A stretch of 17,058 nt of DNA from JBBTQX01 sp964366055 (GCA_964366055.1 CAYISE010000014.1:1-17058), one strand, 5' to 3'; counted from the first letter of the stretch, positions 1 to 7,361 are shown. Notes: generated from the sequence alone by a model not told the origin. Program-made: numbers and translations.

Positions 1-21
1 GGCGAAACGCCCCCGCGCCGA

Positions 22-34
22 GCCGCGAAGCGGC
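22..34. repeat. GC-rich palindrome at window edge
   Basis: GCCGC (22-26) and GCGGC (30-34) form a perfect 5-bp stem around GAA inside a very GC-rich stretch. Positions 1-70 hold no gene that I can support: several frames stay open across them, but none resembles a known protein and the piece is too short to judge. It may be the edge of a GC-rich palindromic repeat or the end of a neighbouring gene. Confidence 0.35.
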
Positions 35-70
35 GAGGCAACCTCCCTCAAAAATCGGGAAAGTATTATC

Positions 71-147
71 TGGTGCCCCCGCCAGGACTTGAACCCGGAA
101 CCTAGTGGATAGAAGCCACTCGCTCTGTCCAGTTGAGCTACGGGGGC
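71..147 (-). tRNA. tRNA-Arg (anticodon UCU)
   Basis: On the minus strand a full cloverleaf can be drawn: acceptor GCCCCCG pairing with CGGGGGC, D-arm GCTC/GAGC, anticodon stem AGTGG/CCACT with loop CTTCTAT, and T-arm CCGGG-TTCAAGT-CCTGG, which has one mismatched or wobble position. The anticodon TCT reads AGA (Arg). Discriminator A is followed by an encoded CCA at 73-71, the only one of the four tRNAs here with a genomic CCA. It is transcribed away from tRNA-Pro from its own promoter. Confidence 0.96.
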
Positions 148-160
148 ATTGCTCAAGAAA

Positions 161-189
161 ATACTAGCGAAATTTCGCCACTTTATCAA
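161..189 (-). promoter_or_regulatory. Sigma70-type promoter of tRNA-Arg
   Basis: Minus-strand -35 TTGATA (189-184) and -10 TAGTAT (166-161) are separated by 17 bp, placing the start site about 7 nt before the tRNA 5' end. The spacer contains a perfect 12-bp palindrome, GCGAAATTTCGC (167-178). Confidence 0.7.
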
Positions 190-194
190 ACAAA

Positions 195-223
195 TTGCCG
201 AGTTAAAAATTCTCCGATATACT
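195..223 (+). promoter_or_regulatory. Sigma70-type promoter of tRNA-Pro
   Basis: -35 TTGCCG (195-200) and -10 TATACT (218-223) are separated by 17 bp. The predicted start is near 230, about 5 nt before the mature tRNA. It is divergent from the tRNA-Arg promoter. Confidence 0.65.
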
Positions 224-234
224 CAAATAGTCAT

Positions 235-305
235 CGGGGCGTAGTGTAACGGCAGCACGAGTCCTTTGGGAGGATTTAGTCCGAGTTCAAATCCCGGCGC
301 CCCGA
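235..305 (+). tRNA. tRNA-Pro (anticodon UGG)
   Basis: The acceptor stem is CGGGGCG/CGCCCCG (235-241 with 298-304) with discriminator A305. The D-arm is GTGT/GCAC and the anticodon stem AGTCC/GGATT with loop TTTGGGA, giving anticodon TGG (Pro, CCA codons). The C1-G72 pair suits tRNA-Pro. The T-stem CCGAG/CCCGG contains an A-C mismatch. No CCA is encoded. The 3' end lies 9 bp from the stop codon of the convergent minus-strand gene, with no visible terminator between. Confidence 0.93.
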
Positions 306-314
306 CAATAAACG

Positions 315-1664
315 TCAATCGGTTTGCAAACCCAATTCTTTGGCAATCGTCTCGCGGAGTTGTTTTTCCGCCGGCGTGTTGTCGCCAATTTGTTTAATTT
401 GATTGAATTTCCCCTGCCACAGGTATTTGAGAATCTCGGCTTTTTGAATGGCTTTTTGATTCAAAATTTTATCAATGAAAGGCCGGTTTTTTATCTCTCC
501 CTGAATATCTCGGCAGGTCTCCCGAATTTTTTCAATCAGCAGGAGGTTAAATTCTTTAAGTTCTTCTTCGCGGCGGAAAACCGCGGCGCGAATTGCTATC
601 ATTGGTTGAATGTGATTTTCTTCCCAAGAACTGACTAGTTCCGGAAAAAAATCTTTTAGGGCTAAGGCAAGGGCCTCCCGCAGACCTTCCGCGTCAAGCA
701 AATAACTAAGTTGTCCGCCAGCGGTCAGAGTGCTTTCAATTTTTGACAGGGACTCCCCTTGCAAAGTTCTGGTCACAACCTCATTAAGCGTATCGGTATA
801 AAATTCGCTCAATAAAAGGAAGAAGATTTTGTCCGTCAACGCTTTTTCTTGTTCCGCGTTAAGTTGGTTGAATTTTAAATCGGTGAATTCTTTAATTTCG
901 CCGATTTCTTTTGGTAGAGGATCAACATTAAGAAATTGAAATAGAGTATGGGTCATTTCATGAGCCAAGACCTCTTTTTTGCTTCCTCGGCTGGCTTCGT
1001 TGATTACGACTACCTTGAAGGACGGCTCATTATTCCCTTGCTTCTCTTGAGGCAAAGGAATTTCCAGAGTTGTTCCTCGGCGGTATTTAGAAAGCAGGGG
1101 CAAGGGAATCTCTTTTTTAAAATCCGTGAGAGTCTGGAAGTCATTAGGATTCTCCACTTTTAATATGATGCAGGAAGGAGCAATCTCAACTTCAAATGAT
1201 TCCTGTCGGGGTAATTCCACTTTTTCCATCGGAATCCCCGACCAAGCAGCGGCTGCATAACGGAAGAAGTTTTGGGAATTGAATTTCCCGGAATCATCGG
1301 AGAATTTTTCTTTGACTGATTTAACCTTTTCATATTCGCGCTTAAAATTTTCCAGCCCCTCAAGAAGATTTTGTTTTTGCTTGGGAGTTAGATCGCGAGT
1401 TTGACCAAAATCCCGGAATTTTTTTTCCAGTTCCGCAAGATCTAAATCGCTTTTATTTTCAATAATAAAATTGACAATATCGGGAACAAATTCCGCGATT
1501 TTTTCTTGGGTTTCTAATATTTCTTCTCTTAACTCGGGAGCGGTCAAACCGCTTTGCAAGTGTTCCTTCAGCCAGGTTTTTTGGTCAGTTTCCGGCTGGT
1601 CCGGTTGAACTGGTTCATCTCTTTGCTCTTGAGTCTCAAAGAGGTATTTTTCTCCTTCGCGCAT
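315..1664 (-). CDS. Hypothetical protein with HExxH metalloprotease-like motif
   Basis: This 449-residue protein has no signal peptide or membrane segment. The first ~125 residues are charged and Gln/Glu-rich and mostly helical in character. The key feature is EVLAHEMTHTLF with an HExxH zinc-binding motif at residues 235-239. A downstream TLNEVVTR places a Glu at residue 295, 56 residues after the second His, which would fit a gluzincin third ligand. From the motif I infer a cytoplasmic zinc metallopeptidase or an inactive relative; I do not recognise the family. It starts 21 bp after the gpmI stop on the same strand, so it is probably the second gene of a gpmI operon. No Shine-Dalgarno is visible before the ATG at 1664. 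Its 3' end converges on tRNA-Pro. Confidence 0.75.
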   Translation of the reverse strand: MREGEKYLFETQEQRDEPVQPDQPETDQKTWLKEHLQSGLTAPELREEILETQEKIAEFVPDIVNFIIENKSDLDLAELEKKFRDFGQTRDLTPKQKQNLLEGLENFKREYEKVKSVKEKFSDDSGKFNSQNFFRYAAAAWSGIPMEKVELPRQESFEVEIAPSCIILKVENPNDFQTLTDFKKEIPLPLLSKYRRGTTLEIPLPQEKQGNNEPSFKVVVINEASRGSKKEVLAHEMTHTLFQFLNVDPLPKEIGEIKEFTDLKFNQLNAEQEKALTDKIFFLLLSEFYTDTLNEVVTRTLQGESLSKIESTLTAGGQLSYLLDAEGLREALALALKDFFPELVSSWEENHIQPMIAIRAAVFRREEELKEFNLLLIEKIRETCRDIQGEIKNRPFIDKILNQKAIQKAEILKYLWQGKFNQIKQIGDNTPAEKQLRETIAKELGLQTD

Positions 1665-1685
1665 ATGATTAAGATAATAACATAA

Positions 1686-3236
1686 CTAAATCAGTAGTTG
1701 CGGCAATAAACTCTGGCCGGTCATCTCGGACGGCTTGGGGATGTTCATCAATTCCAAAATCGTCGGCGCCACATCCGAAAGAATGCCCATAACCGGCAGG
1801 GCGGCGAGCGGGTTGCCGTCAATCGGTTTTCTGAATTGTTTGCCCACCAGATAAAACGGCACGGGGCTGGGATTATGCTTCGTCTCCGGTTCGCCGGTCT
1901 TTAAATCCAGAAGCACCTCGGCATTCCCGTGATCGGAGGTAATGATTAAAATGTGCTCCTGACCGAGAATATCTTCCATTAGCCGGCTGATTTCTTTATC
2001 CACCGCTTTTACCGCCTTCAGAGTCGCTTCATAATTTCCGGTGTGCGCCACCATGTCCGCGTTAGCGTAGTTCACCAAAATAAAATCAAAGGTGCCTTCG
2101 CCTAAGGCCGCGAGCACCCGGTCGGTAATGGCGGAGGCCTTCATCTCGGGATAATTTTCGTAACGAACAGCATTTTCCGAGGGCACCAAAATCCGGAATT
2201 CGTTCGGAAACGGCTTTTCCTTGAGGCCGTTGAAAAAATAAGTGACATGGGCGTATTTTTCGGTCTCGGCAATCCGCAGTTGACGCTTATCGCGGTCGGC
2301 TAAAACCCGGCCGAGCGAATTCTCCGTCGCCTCCTCCGGAAAAACGACCGGCGCGTTGAACTTTGAATCATAACCGGTAAAAGTCGCGAGAAAAAGATTG
2401 TTTAACTTCTTGACCGGGAAATTTTTAAACTCCGGATTGACAAAGGCCCCGGCGAGCTGGCGCATCCGATCCTCGCGGAAATTAAAACAGATTACGGCAT
2501 CGTTATCCCCGATGAAGTGCGGCTCTCCCACCACCGAGGGTTCAATGTACTCGTCATTCAAATTCCGAGTGTAGGTTTTTTTGACCGCTTCCTCCAAAGA
2601 GAATTTTGCGGGATTCATTCCGGTCAGAACCTGATAGGTTTTTTCGGTCCGCTCCCAGTGCTTATCCCGATCCATGGCGTAATACCGGCCGCTCAAACTC
2701 ACTAAGACGGAACGCGCGTCAAAACCCAGGTCGTCGGAAAGCCGGTTTAATATTTTGAGGACCGACTGCGGTCCGCTGTCGCGGCCGTCCGCGAAAAGGT
2801 GAAGATAAAATTTCGGGCATTTTTCCCGCCGCAGCATTTTTATCAGGGCCTCCAGGTGCCGGACCGACGCGTGGATGTTGGCTTCGGTCAAGAGACCGAG
2901 CAAATGGACGGCGGAGTTATTTTTTTTCGCGTGAGCAATCGCCGAGAGCAAAACGGAGTTCTTGAAAAAACTCCCGTCTTTTATCGCCAAAGAAATTCTG
3001 GGAAAATGCTGATATAAAATCTTCCCCGCGCCGATAGTCAAATGACCCACCTCGCTGTTGCCCTCCTCCTCCCAAGGCAAGCCCACGGCGATACCGGAGG
3101 CCTGAAGCGCGCCGCTCGGGAAATGGGTCTGGATAAAATTGATTGCGGCCGGCTCGGCCCGATAAATCGGGTTGCTTTCATCCAGAGGACCCAATCCCCA
3201 GCCGTCCAAAATCGCTAAAATTACGGTCTTTTTCAT
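1686..3236 (-). CDS. gpmI: 2,3-bisphosphoglycerate-independent phosphoglycerate mutase
   Basis: The enzyme interconverts 3- and 2-phosphoglycerate in lower glycolysis through a phosphoserine intermediate, in the cytoplasm with two divalent metals. At 516 residues it has the usual iPGM length. Family signatures are all visible: LAILDGWG with metal ligand Asp11; GNSEVGHLTIGAGK with the nucleophile Ser61; HLFADGRDSGP in the phosphotransferase domain; VNYANADMVAHTG; and TSDHGNAEV near the C-terminus. The chosen ATG (3236) gives the canonical MKKTVILAILDGWG start and lies 9 nt after a -10 box, so the mRNA is leaderless or nearly so. It is divergent from rny and followed by the HExxH protein gene. 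Confidence 0.97.
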   Translation of the reverse strand: MKKTVILAILDGWGLGPLDESNPIYRAEPAAINFIQTHFPSGALQASGIAVGLPWEEEGNSEVGHLTIGAGKILYQHFPRISLAIKDGSFFKNSVLLSAIAHAKKNNSAVHLLGLLTEANIHASVRHLEALIKMLRREKCPKFYLHLFADGRDSGPQSVLKILNRLSDDLGFDARSVLVSLSGRYYAMDRDKHWERTEKTYQVLTGMNPAKFSLEEAVKKTYTRNLNDEYIEPSVVGEPHFIGDNDAVICFNFREDRMRQLAGAFVNPEFKNFPVKKLNNLFLATFTGYDSKFNAPVVFPEEATENSLGRVLADRDKRQLRIAETEKYAHVTYFFNGLKEKPFPNEFRILVPSENAVRYENYPEMKASAITDRVLAALGEGTFDFILVNYANADMVAHTGNYEATLKAVKAVDKEISRLMEDILGQEHILIITSDHGNAEVLLDLKTGEPETKHNPSPVPFYLVGKQFRKPIDGNPLAALPVMGILSDVAPTILELMNIPKPSEMTGQSLLPQLLI

Positions 3237-3245
3237 CCTTCATTC

Positions 3246-3274
3246 ATTGTAAGCGAAATCTTGTTTTTTGACAA
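3246..3274 (-). promoter_or_regulatory. gpmI promoter
   Basis: Minus-strand -35 TTGTCA (3274-3269) and -10 TACAAT (3251-3246) have a 17-bp spacer. The -10 ends 9 nt before the gpmI ATG, so the predicted leader is only a few nucleotides. The -35 overlaps that of the opposite rny promoter by 5 bp. Confidence 0.7.
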
Positions 3275-3297
3275 GTCAATCCGTTTCTTCCTATAAT
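3268..3297 (+). promoter_or_regulatory. rny promoter
   Basis: Consensus -35 TTGACA (3268-3273) and consensus -10 TATAAT (3292-3297) are separated by 18 bp. The start site would be near 3304, giving a leader of about 37 nt before the rny ATG. Confidence 0.8.
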
Positions 3298-3340
3298 GAG
3301 TGAAAGTCGATGAAAAACAATTTAATTAAAATTTCACATT

Positions 3341-4864
3341 ATGATTCAAGACCCCTGGTTGGCGGGCGGTTTGGCGGCTTTGGGCATTATCGTCGGCTAC
3401 TTCCTGCGATTAGGAATGGCCAAACGTCTTCACTCCTCTCTGGAGCAAAAGGCGGAGAAAGAACTTGAAGCGGCTAAATCGCAATCCAAAGAGATAATCC
3501 TGGAGGCCAAAACGCAGGCTACTTCCATTTTGGCCGAGGCGCAAAAGGAAGAGAAGGAACGCAAACAGGAGGCGCGGCGCCTGGAGGAGCGCCTGATTAG
3601 AAAAGAAGATGGACTGGAACAAACCGCGAAGGAATTGGAGAATCAGAACCGGCGCGTCGCGGAAAAAGAAAACGACATAAAGAAAAAGGACGAGGAGGTG
3701 AAAGAACTTCACGAAAAAGCGGTGCGCGAAATAGAACGGGTGGCCGGCCTTTCGCGCGAGGAGGCCAAAAAAGCGATTTTCAGCGAGTTGGAAAATTTCC
3801 ACCGGCAGGAACTCGCCAATTCAATCGCCAAGTTGGAGAGGGAACGGCAAGACGAAATTGAAAAGAAAAGCGTGGAGATTATCACGGGCGCGATTCAGCG
3901 CTACGTCCGGCATTCCATCGCGGATGTAACGACGAGCGTCGTGAACTTGCCCGACGAAGAAATCAAAGCGAAAATCATCGGCCGCGAGGGCCGGAATATC
4001 CGGACCTTTGAACGACTAACCGGCGTGGAACTGATTATTGATGAAACGCCCGAGAGCGTCATTCTCTCCTCGTTTGACCCGCTCCGGCGCGAACTCGCCA
4101 AGATCGCCCTGGAGAAACTCCTGAAGGACGGCCGCATTCAGCCGGCGAAAATTGAGGAAAAAGTGGAGGAGGCCAGACAGGAATTGGAAAACCGAATCCA
4201 TAAAATCGGCGAGGAGGCGGCTTATGAAGTCGGTATTCTGGACCTGCCCAAAGAAATTACTTATCTTCTGGGACGGTTGAATTTCCGCACGAGCTACGGC
4301 CAGAATGTTCTGCTTCATTCCATTGAAATGACTCACATCGCCGGGATGATCGCGGGCGAACTTCATTTGAACGTGGAGGTGACAAAAAAGGGCGCGCTTT
4401 TGCATGACATTGGCAAAGCCATTGACCACGAAGTGGAGGGCACGCACGTGGAAATCGGCCGCAAACTGCTCAAGAAATATAACATCTCGGAGACCGTGAT
4501 TCACGCGATGGAGACGCACCACGACGAATATCCTTACGCGACCCCCGAATCCTACATCGTCGCCGCCGCCGACGCTATCTCCGCCGCGAGACCGGGAGCG
4601 AGGCGCGACACGCTTGAGAAATATATTAAACGGCTGGAAGAAATTGAAAAAGCGGTTAACACTTTTGAGGGCGTGAAACAATCCTACGCGGTTTCGGCCG
4701 GCCGGGAGGTGCGGGTTTTCGTGGTGCCGGAGAAGATTGACGACTTCGGCGCGTTGGAACTGGCCAAGAAAATCGCCAATAAAATCCAATCCGACGTCCA
4801 ATACCCCGGCGAGATAAAAGTGACGGTCATCCGGGAGGTCAAGGCCGTTGAGTATGCTCGATGA
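3341..4864 (+). CDS. rny: Ribonuclease Y
   Basis: RNase Y is a membrane-anchored endoribonuclease that begins mRNA decay. The 507-residue protein shows the full family order. An N-terminal membrane helix (about residues 6-25) is followed by a long charged coiled coil (about 28-185). A KH domain carries the GxxG loop IIGREGRN (212-219). The HD phosphohydrolase domain has a metal-binding His-Asp at 355-356 in ALLHDIGKA, with further His residues in HSIEMTH and ETHHDE. The conserved C-terminal domain ends near EIKVTVIREV. The length fits the family norm of about 500-530. A strong promoter precedes it; no Shine-Dalgarno is seen before the ATG. The HU gene follows on the same strand after a hairpin. 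RNase J is also encoded in this window. Confidence 0.97.
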   Translation: MIQDPWLAGGLAALGIIVGYFLRLGMAKRLHSSLEQKAEKELEAAKSQSKEIILEAKTQATSILAEAQKEEKERKQEARRLEERLIRKEDGLEQTAKELENQNRRVAEKENDIKKKDEEVKELHEKAVREIERVAGLSREEAKKAIFSELENFHRQELANSIAKLERERQDEIEKKSVEIITGAIQRYVRHSIADVTTSVVNLPDEEIKAKIIGREGRNIRTFERLTGVELIIDETPESVILSSFDPLRRELAKIALEKLLKDGRIQPAKIEEKVEEARQELENRIHKIGEEAAYEVGILDLPKEITYLLGRLNFRTSYGQNVLLHSIEMTHIAGMIAGELHLNVEVTKKGALLHDIGKAIDHEVEGTHVEIGRKLLKKYNISETVIHAMETHHDEYPYATPESYIVAAADAISAARPGARRDTLEKYIKRLEEIEKAVNTFEGVKQSYAVSAGREVRVFVVPEKIDDFGALELAKKIANKIQSDVQYPGEIKVTVIREVKAVEYAR

Positions 4865-4866
4865 AC

Positions 4867-4896
4867 CCCGTTAGAAGAGTCCTCTTTTCTAACGGG
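4867..4896 (+). terminator. Hairpin after rny, possible terminator or processing site
   Basis: CCCGTTAGAA (4867-4876) and TTCTAACGGG (4887-4896) pair perfectly over 10 bp. GAG/CTT extends the stem to about 13 bp with a TCCT loop. It starts 2 nt after the rny stop. No U-tract follows, so it may be a 3'-end stabiliser or weak terminator rather than a classical intrinsic terminator. Confidence 0.55.
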
Positions 4897-4903
4897 ACAG
4901 GTC

Positions 4904-4912
4904 TGCTATAAT
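4904..4912 (+). promoter_or_regulatory. Extended -10 promoter of the HU gene
   Basis: TGC-TATAAT (4904-4912) is a perfect extended -10 element. The -35 position falls inside the preceding hairpin and matches poorly, as is common for extended -10 promoters. The predicted leader before the HU ATG is about 45 nt. Confidence 0.65.
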
Positions 4913-4963
4913 AAAACCAATAAGTAAAAGGTCGGAAAGAAGATTTAGAAAATCCTAATTGTT

Positions 4964-5239
4964 ATGAAAAAATCAGACCTCGTGGAAGCGGTAATGAAAG
5001 CCGCCGAGATTGAAACAAAAAAACAGTCCGAGCAAGCGGTGGACGCGCTTTTTGACACTATTACGAAGACCTTGTCCCGCGGCGAGGAGGTCGCCATCAC
5101 CGGCTTCGGCTCCTTCCGAGTGGCAAAGCGGGCGGCTCGGATGGGTGTGAACCCGAAAACCGGCGAAAAAATCCAGATTGCCGCGTCCATCAAACCCAAA
5201 TTCCGCGCCGGCAAACTCCTAAAAGAAGCGGTAAAGTAA
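4964..5239 (+). CDS. hup: HU-family DNA-binding protein
   Basis: This is a nucleoid-associated histone-like protein that bends and compacts DNA as a dimer. The 91 residues match the family length. The start MKKSDLVEAV is typical. The beta-arm region GFGSFRVAKRAARMGVNP (about residues 47-64) and KTGEKIQIAAS are canonical, and the C-terminus IKPKFRAGKLLKEAVK is the usual last helix. It has its own extended -10 promoter and is closed by a strong intrinsic terminator 11 nt after the stop. HU and IHF subunits are hard to separate by eye, so the gene symbol is the general one. Confidence 0.95.
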   Translation: MKKSDLVEAVMKAAEIETKKQSEQAVDALFDTITKTLSRGEEVAITGFGSFRVAKRAARMGVNPKTGEKIQIAASIKPKFRAGKLLKEAVK

Positions 5240-5250
5240 AAATCATTAAA

Positions 5251-5283
5251 TCAAAAAACTCCCCGAAAAAGGGAGTTTTTTGA
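5251..5283. terminator. Bidirectional intrinsic terminator
   Basis: TCAAAAAACTCCC (5251-5263) and GGGAGTTTTTTGA (5271-5283) form a perfect 13-bp stem with a 7-nt loop. The A-run and T-run on each side make it work in both directions. It serves HU on the plus strand and the exported-protein gene of the sigma operon (ending at 5300) on the minus strand. Confidence 0.92.
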
Positions 5284-5299
5284 TTACCCATTTCGGGGC

Positions 5300-6202
5300 T
5301 TATCCCAGCAACTTCCTCACCAAGTTGCTGATATCAATAAATTCTTGATAAGCGTCTTTAATTTTACCTAAAGACGACCTTACCAAGTCCTTGATTGATA
5401 CGATGGGAACGGGAGCGGAAGCATCCGCTGGGGAAGAGGTCGCGGTAGAAGTTGAATTAGTAATGGTACTCGTCGCCGTGCCGGGAAAAATAGCTATCGT
5501 CCCGGAAGCAATCGGGGAAGACGAGGTCGCCACATTGGCGTACAATTTTATAAAAAGGTCTTTGGCCTGGCCGTTTAAATCGCCGGCCTGGCCAATCAGC
5601 CCCTTGGAATTTTCCAAGGATTTTTTTATCTCGGTTGAATTAACGATCCGCGATTGTCTTAGATTTTTTAAATCGCCCGTTATTTTCTGAAGGCGGGCTT
5701 GGGCGGTCTGAATCGCTTTCATCTCCTGCTTAATCAGCAGAAAACCCTGAATCTGGTCCGTGAGCGGCAGGTAATTTTTTTCGCGCCAGGATTTGAAATC
5801 CTGGGCAATCTGTTTTATCTTTGCCACGTCAATTAATTTAGAGTCGCTGATGAGCTGCCCTTGCAAGTCAAAAAAAACGAGGGACTGGGTGATGCCGTTA
5901 AGCGCACTCTTTTTCCAGATTGTCAGAACTTCATCTTTATCTTTATCCGCCGCGAGCATTCTAAATTCAAAATCCTTCGCCTCGGCCGCGGATAAATCCA
6001 AAACCTGCCGGAAGGTTTCAACCCGCAAGCCGACGTCATCGCTGTTATTCTCGTCCTTCGCGGTCACCAAATCATCCAGATATTGTTTGGCATTTTCAAA
6101 TGCTTTTTGAACCGCCGGACTCTCCTCGGCTCGGGCCGGACTGGCGGAAAACTGGAGGCCGAAAAAGACGACGATGGTGAAAACAAAAAAATTCTTCATC
6201 AT
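5300..6202 (-). CDS. Exported helical protein, third gene of the sigma-factor operon
   Basis: Function is unknown. The 300 residues begin with a clear Sec signal peptide: a positive N-terminus, a hydrophobic core at about 4-19, and a likely cleavage site after Ala-Arg-Ala at 23-25. The mature part is mostly charged helix, with coiled-coil-like stretches around 150-220. A Ser/Thr/Pro/Ala-rich linker (about 225-265) precedes a short C-terminal helical segment ending at residue 300. The ATG at 6202 lies 2 bp after the stop of the membrane-protein gene, so the two are surely cotranscribed; a second ATG follows immediately at 6199. By position it may be an extracytoplasmic partner or output of the sigma/anti-sigma pair. 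That role is inference; no family was recognised. Confidence 0.8.
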   Translation of the reverse strand: MMKNFFVFTIVVFFGLQFSASPARAEESPAVQKAFENAKQYLDDLVTAKDENNSDDVGLRVETFRQVLDLSAAEAKDFEFRMLAADKDKDEVLTIWKKSALNGITQSLVFFDLQGQLISDSKLIDVAKIKQIAQDFKSWREKNYLPLTDQIQGFLLIKQEMKAIQTAQARLQKITGDLKNLRQSRIVNSTEIKKSLENSKGLIGQAGDLNGQAKDLFIKLYANVATSSSPIASGTIAIFPGTATSTITNSTSTATSSPADASAPVPIVSIKDLVRSSLGKIKDAYQEFIDISNLVRKLLG

Positions 6203-6204
6203 AT

Positions 6205-6663
6205 TTAAAAAATCACCTTATTCAAAAGTTCATCAATCTGCGGATTGGTACCATTCGCGTCAAAATTCAAACTGTCACTTTCGGATTTCAAAATGCTTTG
6301 GTTAAGGTGCTGAACTTTATTGTCGCTGATTTCGGAGATGGCTGACGCAATGGTTCGGTTCACGTTCTGCCGATAGTCAATCCCCTTCAATTCTATGTTT
6401 ATCTTCAAACTATTGAATTCTTGGCTTAAAACCTCCGGGCTCGCGAGGACCGTGGAAGCGCTATTACCCGAGAAAAGAAAAATGCTGGCTGTCAGCACCG
6501 CCACGATTCCCGCAAAAACCCCGACCAATCTCAAGTTCGGCCGGATAAAAACCGGCTCTTGTTTTTTGAACGCCAAAATCACCCGCCGGCTCCCCGCCGC
6601 GAAATGAGCATCCGGCTCAATTTCCTTAAATCTCTTTAATTGGCTGATTATTTGATCGTTCAT
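6205..6663 (-). CDS. Single-pass membrane protein, probable anti-sigma factor
   Basis: The 152-residue protein has a charged cytoplasmic N-terminus (about 1-43), one membrane helix at about 44-65 (LRLVGVFAGIVAVLTASIFL) and an extracytoplasmic C-terminal part of about 85 residues. Its start overlaps the end of the sigma-factor gene by 38 bp, the usual arrangement for ECF sigma/anti-sigma pairs, and the topology fits. The zinc-type anti-sigma HxxxCxxC motif is absent: the N-terminus has HFAAGSRR and the protein has no cysteine. It would therefore be a non-ZAS type. The anti-sigma role rests on context and topology, not on recognised homology. Confidence 0.7.
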   Translation of the reverse strand: MNDQIISQLKRFKEIEPDAHFAAGSRRVILAFKKQEPVFIRPNLRLVGVFAGIVAVLTASIFLFSGNSASTVLASPEVLSQEFNSLKINIELKGIDYRQNVNRTIASAISEISDNKVQHLNQSILKSESDSLNFDANGTNPQIDELLNKVIF

Positions 6664-7195
6664 TTTCTATGTGTTTTTTGATCTGTTTTATCGCCCGGTG
6701 CTGAATGACCCTTACGGCTCCCTCGCTTTTTTGGAGCGCCGCCGAAATCTCCTTGTTGGAAAGTTCTTCCACGAACTTCATAATCAGCACATCCTGATAG
6801 GCCGGCTCCAGTTTTTTCAAACAAACCCTGATTGTCTGAAGATCCAACTGGTTGTCAAACTTTTCGTTAAGCGACACATCCGCCACTACCGCTTCTTCCG
6901 GAACGAAATCAATATTCACATTAATCTTCCGGGTCCGATAGTAATCAATCACCGCGTTTGACGCGATCCGATAAAGCCAGCTTGAGAAGGGATAACCCTG
7001 GAAGCGGAAGTTTCCGATATTCTGCCAGGCGCTCAAAAATACCTCATGGCAAATATCTTCGGCTTGGGCTTTTTGCCCCCCCACCTTCAGGAAGATGAAG
7101 CGGTAGATGACCGGCATATACTTATCGTAAAGTCGGCCAAAGGCCTCTTCTTCGCCGTCCTTTGCTTTTGAAATGTCCTTTCGTTCGTCTTCCAT
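6626..7195 (-). CDS. ECF-type RNA polymerase sigma factor
   Basis: This is an alternative sigma-70 family factor of 189 residues. Region 2 spans about 18-88 and includes AFGRLYDKYMPVIYRFIF, the core-binding helix AEDICHEVFLSAWQNI, and the -10 recognition segment SSWLYRIASNAVIDYYR. Region 4 (about 125-175) contains LEPAYQDVLIMKFVEELSNK followed by the helix-turn-helix EISAALQKSEGAVRVIQHRA. Regions 1 and 3 are missing, as expected for the ECF class. It is the first gene of a three-gene operon with a membrane protein and an exported protein. The repeated TGTAACG motif about 50-70 bp upstream is a candidate control site, possibly autoregulatory. Confidence 0.95.
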   Translation of the reverse strand: MEDERKDISKAKDGEEEAFGRLYDKYMPVIYRFIFLKVGGQKAQAEDICHEVFLSAWQNIGNFRFQGYPFSSWLYRIASNAVIDYYRTRKINVNIDFVPEEAVVADVSLNEKFDNQLDLQTIRVCLKKLEPAYQDVLIMKFVEELSNKEISAALQKSEGAVRVIQHRAIKQIKKHIENERSNNQPIKEI

Positions 7196-7244
7196 AGTTT
7201 ACAACGATGATTTAATCAATTTGTTTCTGAATTTTTGAGAAGTA

Positions 7245-7267
7245 GTGTAACGGGGTGTAACGTTACA
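7245..7267. promoter_or_regulatory. Candidate control site upstream of the sigma gene
   Basis: GTGTAACG occurs twice, at 7245-7252 and 7255-7262, exactly 10 bp apart. The second copy forms part of a perfect 12-bp palindrome, TGTAACGTTACA (7256-7267). A related inverted repeat, ATAAC-C-GTTAT, lies at 7281-7291. One helical turn of spacing and dyad symmetry suggest an operator or an ECF promoter element; which one cannot be told from sequence. Confidence 0.45.
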
Positions 7268-7361
7268 GAAAATAGGGTTCATAACCGTTATGGTAGCAGA
7301 AAAAAACTTTACTTCAAGAGTAAGTGCTGGAAAGATACATCGGTGACACCCTTACCTTGAA

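Noticed and set aside
324..638. 104-codon plus-strand open frame
   Set aside because: Antisense to the HExxH protein gene and biased in the way shadow frames are.
4016..4801. 261-codon minus-strand open frame
   Set aside because: Fully antisense to rny, with Phe/His/Arg-rich low-sense composition typical of a shadow frame.
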